From NCBI GenBank assembly GCA_003599235.1, contig QZJE01000006.1, positions 1-64,000 of the forward strand: 64,000 nt of DNA. Reading direction: 5' to 3'. Below, piece after piece: positions 57,328-64,000 of the stretch. Under the pieces are notes generated by a model. The model saw only the letters and a program-made list of their open reading frames with translations, had not been told where the DNA came from and did not search any database. A program made the translations under genes and the position numbers. Each line of letters begins with the position of its first letter. Position 1 is the stretch's first letter. Origin of the DNA: Actinomycetota bacterium. GTDB taxonomy: Bacteria; Actinomycetota; Aquicultoria; SURF-47.

Positions 57328-57793
57328 ACTTGCTGTATTTTCGAATCTTGCTTATGAGCGCAGACCTTTTTTGAGCACCGACTGCCGTGTATTTAATCTT
57401 ATTTTTCCTAATAAATAGAGTGGTTGGAAAACCGGAGATTTTATAGCTATAAGATAGTCTGCCGCTTGTATCAAAATAGTTTTTAAAACCAAATCCGTAT
57501 TTCTTAATAAACTTAAGACCTGCTGACTTTGACTCATAGGCATCTACGCCGATAAAAGCAACTCTTTTACTCTTTCTATATTTTCTGTAAACACTAGCGA
57601 TAGTGGGAGCTTCTAAGCGGCAGTAATAACACCAGGAACCGTAAAAATGCAGAACAACTAACTTATTTTTGTAGGGTTTTAAATTGATTTTTTTTGCCTT
57701 GTAACTTGCCCCAACCTCAATAGCAAGACTTATGCATAAAGCCAAAACAATTATTAAACAAGTAATTATTTTAAATGCTTTTGATTTAAACAT
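57326..57793 (-). CDS. TlpA/thioredoxin-like protein, N-terminal signal/TM
   Basis: LVVLHFYGSWCYYCRLEAPTIASVYRKY (WCxxC), YKISGFPTTLFI. Confidence 0.88.
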   Translation of the reverse strand: MFKSKAFKIITCLIIVLALCISLAIEVGASYKAKKINLKPYKNKLVVLHFYGSWCYYCRLEAPTIASVYRKYRKSKRVAFIGVDAYESKSAGLKFIKKYGFGFKNYFDTSGRLSYSYKISGFPTTLFIRKNKIKYTAVGAQKRSALISKIRKYSK

Positions 57794-57800
57794 ATTAATA

Positions 57801-57828
57801 TTATCGGTATATTCTCAATTGTACTTTA
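57801..57828 (-). promoter_or_regulatory. Sigma28-type promoter candidate upstream of TlpA-like gene
   Basis: Minus strand TAAAGTAC-N12-ACCGATAA, 7 nt before the ATG. Confidence 0.5.
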
Positions 57829-57829
57829 A

Positions 57830-58810
57830 TTATTTCCTTGCTTTTAAAAATTCTTCATAGGTGTTAGTAAATGTATGGGTGCCTTTTTTTGAATCGGTTA
57901 ATACATAGTACAGATAACTGGTTTTAGCTGGCTTAAGGGCAGCTTTTATGGAACTAAGCCCCGGATTGCCGATGGGGCCGGCAGGCAGCCCCTTCTTTTG
58001 ATACGTATTATATGGGGAAGCAACTTTTAAATCAGATTCGAAAAGCTTTGGTTTTCTTTTAGGCAAGCAGTATTGCACCGTAGCATCAACTTCCAGCCTC
58101 ATACCTTTTTTAAGGCGGTTATAGATAACTGAAGAAATCAAGGGACGCTCTAAAGGCGCTCTAGCTTCGGCCTCTATCATTGAAGCAATAATTACTATTT
58201 GAGCTGTATTGTACTTCATGGGGTTATTAGCCCAGTTAATGCCTGCAGTTTTTTTAGAAAACTGTTTTAGCATCAGATTAATGACATCTTCGATTTTATT
58301 TTCCTCACTGAACTGATAAGTATCCGGAAATAAAAACCCCTCAAGGCTCTTAGTTTCTTTATTAGACAAAAAAGGAAAGGCATTGAAGTTCTGGCTATTA
58401 CTTATCAGCGCAGTTACTTTTTTAGAACTAAACTTAGGATTTTCCTTGCATAATAGGCTTACAATTTTTGAGTTTTCATAACCTTCGGGGATAGTTATGG
58501 AAAAGATGCTTATTTTGGGGCCAGCTGCTAAAGCATTAACTGTTTCTTTGTAACCCATCTCCTTTTTTAGAATATATTTACCAGGCTTAAGATTTCTTGC
58601 CTTGCCGCTTAAATAAAGACCTACTTTGAAGACAAAAGTATTGGGTATTATGCCTTTGTCTTGAAGGATATTTGATATCTGGCTAACCGAAGAGCCTGCC
58701 GGAACAATTACTTCTTGCTTGGGATTAGAAGATTGCTTAAAAATTGCTAGCCCGAAATAGGCAATTAACAAGACCACAATTACTATTGTTGCGATAAATT
58801 TCTTTTTCAC
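57830..58810 (-). CDS. mltG: Endolytic murein transglycosylase MltG
   Basis: LEGFLFPDTYQF, IASMIEAEARAPLERPLISSVIYNRLKKGMRLEVDATVQY, GLPAGPIGNPGLSSIKAAL. Confidence 0.95.
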   Translation of the reverse strand: MKKKFIATIVIVVLLIAYFGLAIFKQSSNPKQEVIVPAGSSVSQISNILQDKGIIPNTFVFKVGLYLSGKARNLKPGKYILKKEMGYKETVNALAAGPKISIFSITIPEGYENSKIVSLLCKENPKFSSKKVTALISNSQNFNAFPFLSNKETKSLEGFLFPDTYQFSEENKIEDVINLMLKQFSKKTAGINWANNPMKYNTAQIVIIASMIEAEARAPLERPLISSVIYNRLKKGMRLEVDATVQYCLPKRKPKLFESDLKVASPYNTYQKKGLPAGPIGNPGLSSIKAALKPAKTSYLYYVLTDSKKGTHTFTNTYEEFLKARK

Positions 58811-58826
58811 TCTTCAGCCTTCAGTC
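58806..58826. repeat. Heptamer array TTCACTC TTCAGCC TTCAGTC
   Basis: Three 7-nt units covering the ruvX 3' end and the mltG start. Confidence 0.5.
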
Positions 58827-59235
58827 TTTTCCGACTGTCAAGGTATCCCTGCAAAATAATCGAGGCCGCTACTTTATCAACAATTTGCTTACGTTTTTCT
58901 CTTTTAACATCTGCTTTAATTAACATATTTTCTGCCTGGACCGTAGTTAAGCGTTCATCCCAAGTCGATACCTTTATTTTTAGCTCTTTTTCTAAGTTTT
59001 TTGAATAATCTAGTGCTTGTCTGGCTGAGGCTTGATAGCTTCCATCAAGGCTAACCGGTATTCCTACAACAATTTCATCGATATTATACTCGGTAATCAC
59101 TTTTTTTAACTGGTTTATATCTTCAGATAAGTTTGAACGCAGAATATACTTAAGCGGCTGAGCGGTAAGATTTAGGACATCAGAGACTGCCAATCCTATT
59201 CTTTTACTACCAAGGTCAATTCCTAATTTACGCAG
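58807..59235 (-). CDS. ruvX: Holliday junction resolvase-like RuvX/YqgF, probable CUG start
   Basis: Reading upstream of the ORF-track TTG gives (L/M)RKLGIDLGSKRIGLAVSD; EIVVGIPVSLDG; DERLTTVQAENMLI. Confidence 0.9.
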   Translation of the reverse strand: MRKLGIDLGSKRIGLAVSDVLNLTAQPLKYILRSNLSEDINQLKKVITEYNIDEIVVGIPVSLDGSYQASARQALDYSKNLEKELKIKVSTWDERLTTVQAENMLIKADVKREKRKQIVDKVAASIILQGYLDSRKRLKAEE

Positions 59236-61873
59236 TGCCTTGACCCTTGCCCTTTGACCACTTTATAACGTAGTCCTCAGCTGCTTTTAAGGCTTCAGGG
59301 ATTTTTTTGGTATCTTTGCCGCCGGCTTGAGCCAGTCCGGAACGGCCGCCGCCTGAGCCGCCAACAACAGGAGCTACCTTTGCTAACCACTTGCCTGAAT
59401 CAAATCCTTTCTCTACCAAGTCTTTGGTAGCTGCCGCTACTATAAGGACCCGGCCGCAGACAGCAGAGATTAATAAAACAATACTGCTTCCCAATTTATT
59501 ACGAAGGACATCGCAGTATTGCCTTAAGGTGTCCATATCCGCTTCGTTAACCGTTGTAACTATTAATTTAGACGAACCAACGCTTTGGGCTTTTCTTACC
59601 AAATCCTCTATTTCCTGGCCGGCAGAACCCCTTTTTAGCTTATTTATCTGAGAATCTTTTTGGCTAAGCTCATTTAGTACGGCTTGAGCCTTTTTTTCTA
59701 ACTCCGCTGGAGCCACTTTAAACATAGCCGCCAAAGAACTAAGGGTGTTTTCTTGGTCATTAACTAATTGCATAGCTTTTTGGCCGCAAATGGCCTCTAT
59801 GCGCCTAAGGCTTGCCCCGACAGAAGACTCCGAAGTTATCTTAAACATGCCTATCTTTGCCGTATTCGATAAGTGAGTGCCCCCACAAAGCTCTTTAGAG
59901 ATATCTCCTGCTTCAACCAGGCGTACAAAATTACCGTACTTCTCTCCAAATAAAGCCATTGCTCCTGATTGTTTAGCATATTCAAGAGTGGTTGTATAAC
60001 ATCTAACCGGCAAGCCTTCTAATATCATCTTGTTTACCTTACTTTCGACTTCGCTAATTTCTTTATCAGTTAGCGCTTGAAAATGGGTAAAGTCAAAACG
60101 CAATTTGTCTTCACTAACTAAAGAACCGCCTTGCTTTACATGCTCACCTAAAACAGACCGCAGACTCCAATGCAGTAAATGGGTAGCCGTATGGGCCCTG
60201 GCAATAGCCCTCCTTCTGTTGCCTAATACAACCGCTTGTACACTATCTCCTGAACTAATCTCACCCTTAACTACTTTGCCTTTATGGGTAACCAGCTCAT
60301 CAATAGGGTTTAGTGTGTCAACAATCTCAATTTTTGTTTTAGTATTTTGGATTATGCCAGTATCTCCTACTTGACCACCTTTTTCTGCATAGAAGGGAGT
60401 TTTTTCTAATACTATTTCAACCTCTTGGCCTGCTTTAGCTTTTTTGTTGATTTTTCCATCTTGGATAATTACTTTGACTTTTGTATCTGCAGTAAGCTCT
60501 TCATAGCCGGTAAATGCAGTCGCTCCAGCTTTTTCTAGGGCTTGTGCGTATGCTTCTTTAGATCCGGTTTCATCTTTCCAAGCAGCCCTGGCCTTTTCCT
60601 TTTGAGCCCCCATTAATTTGTCAAACTCCTTTTCATTAACTGCAAGCCCGCTTTCTTTAGCTATCTCAGAAGTTAGCTCCATTGGAAAACCATAAGTGTC
60701 ATATAACTTGTAGACGATTTGTCCACAGAGCATTTTTTTCTTTTCTTTTTTGCTTACCTTTATCTGCTCCTCGAGGATAGCTGTTCCCTGCTTAAGAGTA
60801 TGGCTGAACTTGTCTTCTTCGTTCTCTACGATTTGCCTGATATAGGTCTTATTCGTCTGCAAATCAGGATAAGTATTGTTCATAAGAGCAATAACTTCAT
60901 CTACTAAGTCGTTTAAGAAAAGACCTTTTATCCCTAATAAACGGCCATGCCTTACCGTCCGTCTGATGAGCCTTCTTAGTACATAGCCTCGGCCTTCATT
61001 AGAAGGTAGTACCCCATCGTTAATCATAAAGGTAAGCGCTCGGCTATGATCGGCAATTACTTTGATGGAGATATCTTTCTTTTTGTCGCTTCCTAACTTG
61101 CTGCCGCTTAATTTAGATATTGTCGATATAATGGGCATAAATAAATCGGTCTCAAAGTTAGTTTTTACTCCTTGCAACACCGAAGCCAGCCGCTCTAAAC
61201 CCATTCCGGTATCAATGTTCTTCTTTGGCAACTCCGTTAACTTTTTCTCTTCGTCCCGGTCGTATTGCATAAAAACTAAATTCCAGACCTCCAGCCAGCG
61301 ATCGCAATCGCAAACTCCGGGAAGACAATTCTTAGAGCAAGCTAGCTCAGCTCCCATATCCCACATTATCTCGGAACTAGGACCGCAAGGCCCTGTTGGC
61401 CCTGCCGACCAGAAATTAGAATCTTCACCTAACCTTAAAATACGCTCATCAGGCAAGCCAATATCGTCTTTCCAAATCTTATAAGCCTCTTCGTCATTGT
61501 GAAATATTGTGACATACATCCTTGACTTATCTAACTTATAACCTTTAGTTAAAAGCTCCCACCCCCAGATAATGGCTTCTTTTTTGTAATAGTCTCCAAA
61601 GGAGAAGTTGCCTAACATCTCAAAGAAAGTATGATGACGCGGAGTATGCCCTACTTGCTCAACATCGGTTGTCCGTACACATTTTTGAACGGTAGTTATC
61701 CGTGTATTTTTAGGTTTTACTAAACTCAAAAAAAAGGGTTTGAACTGGACCATGCCGGCGGTAGTTAGCAGCATAGTTGGATCATCGGGAATAAGCGAAG
61801 AACTAGGTTCTATCTGATGTTTTTGCTGCTTAAAGTATTCCAGGAACTTTTTTCTAATGTCATTACTATTCAT
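59228..61873 (-). CDS. alaS: Alanine-tRNA ligase
   Basis: RKKFLEYFKQQKHQIEPSSSLIP, TTDVEQVGHTPRHHTFFEMLGNFSFGDYYK, HTATHLLHWSL, CGGTHLSNT; start set at MNSNDIRK. Confidence 0.97.
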   Translation of the reverse strand: MNSNDIRKKFLEYFKQQKHQIEPSSSLIPDDPTMLLTTAGMVQFKPFFLSLVKPKNTRITTVQKCVRTTDVEQVGHTPRHHTFFEMLGNFSFGDYYKKEAIIWGWELLTKGYKLDKSRMYVTIFHNDEEAYKIWKDDIGLPDERILRLGEDSNFWSAGPTGPCGPSSEIMWDMGAELACSKNCLPGVCDCDRWLEVWNLVFMQYDRDEEKKLTELPKKNIDTGMGLERLASVLQGVKTNFETDLFMPIISTISKLSGSKLGSDKKKDISIKVIADHSRALTFMINDGVLPSNEGRGYVLRRLIRRTVRHGRLLGIKGLFLNDLVDEVIALMNNTYPDLQTNKTYIRQIVENEEDKFSHTLKQGTAILEEQIKVSKKEKKKMLCGQIVYKLYDTYGFPMELTSEIAKESGLAVNEKEFDKLMGAQKEKARAAWKDETGSKEAYAQALEKAGATAFTGYEELTADTKVKVIIQDGKINKKAKAGQEVEIVLEKTPFYAEKGGQVGDTGIIQNTKTKIEIVDTLNPIDELVTHKGKVVKGEISSGDSVQAVVLGNRRRAIARAHTATHLLHWSLRSVLGEHVKQGGSLVSEDKLRFDFTHFQALTDKEISEVESKVNKMILEGLPVRCYTTTLEYAKQSGAMALFGEKYGNFVRLVEAGDISKELCGGTHLSNTAKIGMFKITSESSVGASLRRIEAICGQKAMQLVNDQENTLSSLAAMFKVAPAELEKKAQAVLNELSQKDSQINKLKRGSAGQEIEDLVRKAQSVGSSKLIVTTVNEADMDTLRQYCDVLRNKLGSSIVLLISAVCGRVLIVAAATKDLVEKGFDSGKWLAKVAPVVGGSGGGRSGLAQAGGKDTKKIPEALKAAEDYVIKWSKGKGQGTA

Positions 61874-61895
61874 ATTTATCATCTTCGGGGTCCTG

Positions 61896-63005
61896 CTAGT
61901 AATTCTCCTCTTGGGCAATAAAATAGTAGATTAAAGATTTAAGTATAGCTGCCGCCGGTATTGATAACAATAACCCCAGAAATCCGTAAAGAGAGCCGCC
62001 TATCAGCAAAGCCAAAACAACGACTACCGGATGAAGATTAACTTGTTTTTTCATAACAAGCGGAGAAATTAAAACGCTACCTATTTGGATGACCACAAAT
62101 AATCCTATGATAACAAGCAATGCTGTAACAGGAGACATAAATAAGGCTACTATAGCAGCAATGGCCACCCCAATCACCCCGCCAAAATAAGGAATTATAC
62201 TAAGTAAACCAACCAAAATACCGATAACAAACTCAAAAGGCACTCCTAATATTGCCAACCAAATTATTGATAAAACAGCAACGATAGCAGCTGTAAGCAG
62301 TGAACCCTTAAGGAAACCTGCCAGTATTTGATTAGACATATGGACAATTTCTAAAAAGTTCTGCCGGTAATTGCTAGGTATTAGCTCAGTTTGAGTCTGT
62401 CTTATTAACGGCAAGTCTTTTAGAATAAAGAAAGCCAGTATAGGTGCTATGAAAACATACAAGACATTAGTAAAAATATCCGAGGTGGCCTTTAGTACCC
62501 CATTAGCTATCATCCCGCCAAGCTCTCTTAGTTTGGCAAATATAGAATCCAAATATTGCTGGATATCAAAGGCTGTTCCCTTAAAACGGCTTTGATAATC
62601 AGAAGCAAACTTATTAAAAGCTTTAATTGCCGCAGGATAGAACTTCGTGGATAGTTGCTCAGTAAAAACCACAGACTGCCTGGCAATAATAGGCACAAAA
62701 TAAAGCAGCAATAAGAAAACAATAATGGCTACAATTATGTAGGTAATGGTAACCGCTATTATCCGGGGCATTCTTTTGCCTTTTATTTCTAGACGGCAGA
62801 AATACTCAACTACCGGTCTTAAGACATAGATTATGATGGCACTATAAAACAGCAAGGGGACCACAACAGAAGCAGCTGATAACAGGTAATAAATAATCAC
62901 TGATACACCGGCCAACCCAATAATAGACCAAGAAATTATGCCCATTTTTTGAAAACGTTCAGTGGCTGATTTTTTGCTATTACTCAAAGTTAACCTCCTA
63001 CCCAA
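61896..63005 (-). CDS. AI-2E transporter family (PerM-like) permease
   Basis: VVPLLFYSAIIIYVLRPVVEYF, LSIIPYFGGVIGVAIAAIVAL, LHPVVVVLALLIGGSLYGFLGLLLSIPAAAI. Confidence 0.9.
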   Translation of the reverse strand: MGRRLTLSNSKKSATERFQKMGIISWSIIGLAGVSVIIYYLLSAASVVVPLLFYSAIIIYVLRPVVEYFCRLEIKGKRMPRIIAVTITYIIVAIIVFLLLLYFVPIIARQSVVFTEQLSTKFYPAAIKAFNKFASDYQSRFKGTAFDIQQYLDSIFAKLRELGGMIANGVLKATSDIFTNVLYVFIAPILAFFILKDLPLIRQTQTELIPSNYRQNFLEIVHMSNQILAGFLKGSLLTAAIVAVLSIIWLAILGVPFEFVIGILVGLLSIIPYFGGVIGVAIAAIVALFMSPVTALLVIIGLFVVIQIGSVLISPLVMKKQVNLHPVVVVLALLIGGSLYGFLGLLLSIPAAAILKSLIYYFIAQEENY

Positions 63006-63080
63006 GTTCTTGGATATAGTATAACATCAGTGCTTTCTGTTATCATTACTGTTGACTGGGTAAATTAGTAAGAGGTTATT

Positions 63081-63410
63081 ATGGTTTTTAAAATTATATA
63101 CACGATATTATGGGTTGTTTTAGCCGGCTTGCTTGGGCTTGTCCTTTGGCAACTCTACATACTACTTAAAAACGTTACTAACGACTTGACCCCTATTATG
63201 AAACAACTTAACACTACCGTCGAAGAAATAAATACAGAACTAGCAAGGCTAGATGAGATTACTAAAGCTGCTGAAGACGTGGTAGAAAAAGTAAGTACTA
63301 CCACCAGAATTGCCCAAGAGGCAGTTTCTTCTCCATTGATAAAGCTGGTAAGTGTGTCAGCCGGCTTAAAAAAAGCCATAAATTCTTTTAAAGGCGGTCA
63401 TAAAAAATGA
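63081..63410 (+). CDS. DUF948-like membrane protein
   Basis: N-terminal TM followed by coiled coil TVEEINTELARLDEITKAAEDVVEKVSTTTRIAQEAVSSPLIKLVSVSAGLKKAI. Confidence 0.75.
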   Translation: MVFKIIYTILWVVLAGLLGLVLWQLYILLKNVTNDLTPIMKQLNTTVEEINTELARLDEITKAAEDVVEKVSTTTRIAQEAVSSPLIKLVSVSAGLKKAINSFKGGHKK

Positions 63411-63601
63411 GACTGAGATCATTTATTTTCGTTACTGCTGCCTCGGCTGTAGCCACAGTATTAATTACTAGGCCAGATATCAGGAAACAAGCTCAAAAAG
63501 CAATCGAGCGCTTAAAGATAAGCCTGCAATCAGCTTACGAAGAAGGCCGCGTCGAAGCCATCAAAAAAGAAGAAGAACTCCACCACTTAGAAGAAAAGTA
63601 A
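63407..63601 (+). CDS. Small YtxH-like membrane protein
   Basis: N-terminal TM, short basic/acidic tail; overlaps the upstream ORF by 4 nt. Confidence 0.55.
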   Translation: MRLRSFIFVTAASAVATVLITRPDIRKQAQKAIERLKISLQSAYEEGRVEAIKKEEELHHLEEK

Positions 63602-63602
63602 C

Positions 63603-64000
63603 TTATCTTGACCGAAGGTGCTCTGGTACTTCAAGATCAGGCTTATTTCTGACATCAGCAAGAGCTGAATCAATAGCTTTTATAACATCGTTGCTTTTCT
63701 TGGCTTTTGCTAAATAAATTGCCGCTTGGGCCAAGTTAAGCCGGGCCTCGGGCAGACCAACATAGTCAACTGCGCTGGCAGCAGCCATAGCTACCACTAG
63801 GGCTTGGGGGTCTGCATTGCCGATATCTTCTGAGGCAAATATCACCATTCGCCTGGCAATAAACTTCGGATCTTCTCCGCCTTCTATCATTCTAGCCAGC
63901 CAACAAATAGCCGCATCAGCATCAGAAGCCCGCATGCTCTTGGTAAATGCCGAAATAGTATCGTAGTGCATGTCCCCTTTTTTATCGTATCTAAGAGCTT
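63603..64000 (-). CDS. rarA: Replication-associated recombination protein A (MgsA/RarA-like AAA+), partial C-terminus
   Basis: [57 protein letters not shown]; continues past window end. Confidence 0.93.
   Translation of the reverse strand, partial: ALRYDKKGDMHYDTISAFTKSMRASDADAAICWLARMIEGGEDPKFIARRMVIFASEDIGNADPQALVVAMAAASAVDYVGLPEARLNLAQAAIYLAKAKKSNDVIKAIDSALADVRNKPDLEVPEHLRSR

Noticed and set aside
61873-61896. T-box leader or regulatory RNA upstream of alaS
   Set aside because: Only about 22 nt separate alaS from the upstream gene; no room for a leader
527-63379. Many 60-160 aa ORFs opposite to conserved genes in the ORF track (e.g. 956-1309 +, 3118-3456 +, 25299-25778 +, 29925-30389 +, 61062-61484 +)
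   Set aside because: Fully antisense to strongly conserved coding sequences, low-complexity translations, no family motifs; treated as shadow ORFs
1-64000. CRISPR arrays, prophage modules, toxin-antitoxin or defence islands
   Set aside because: No regularly spaced direct repeats, no phage structural genes, transposases, restriction or toxin motifs were recognised in the ORFs

Overview
Dense, almost entirely minus-strand bacterial chromosomal window, AT-rich, with no rRNA, convincing tRNA, prophage, IS transposase or CRISPR array seen. The gene content is mostly core. (i) recO/deoC/GNAT/cdd/CBS/dgkA-PAP2/ybeY/HD/phoH/yqeY/HIT/mtaB/rhomboid/rsmE/hrcA. (ii) deoB, xerD, nudix, pyrG, an envelope glycosyltransferase insert, mctB-like, steA-like, nadK, tlyA, dxs, ispA, xseB, nusB, accC, an oadA-accB fusion, efp, pepQ, aroQ-B-K-C. 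(iii) A complete-looking type IV pilus locus between aroC and aroE. (iv) YqeG-HAD, U32, TlpA-like, mltG, ruvX, alaS, an AI-2E-type permease and partial rarA. The order tlyA-nadK-steA-mctB-pyrG-nudix-xerD and hrcA-rsmE-phoH-ybeY-CBS-recO suggests a deep actinobacterial or clostridial-type lineage (inference). The signals most worth checking are not protein families. First, several pilus genes, a rhomboid-TPR gene and a TlpA-like gene are preceded by near-consensus sigma28/FliA/WhiG promoters (TAAA-N15/16-[GA]CCGATA[AT]). Second, at least eight short arrays with a strict 7-nt period but different unit sequences sit at gene boundaries, often supplying stop codons or terminal residues. Third, palindromic/REP/MITE-like elements also supply stop codons to flanking genes. 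Two genes missed by the ORF track (xseB and a 46-aa membrane microprotein) and two probable non-AUG starts (tlyA AUC, ruvX CUG) are also reported. All calls are by eye; no searches were run.
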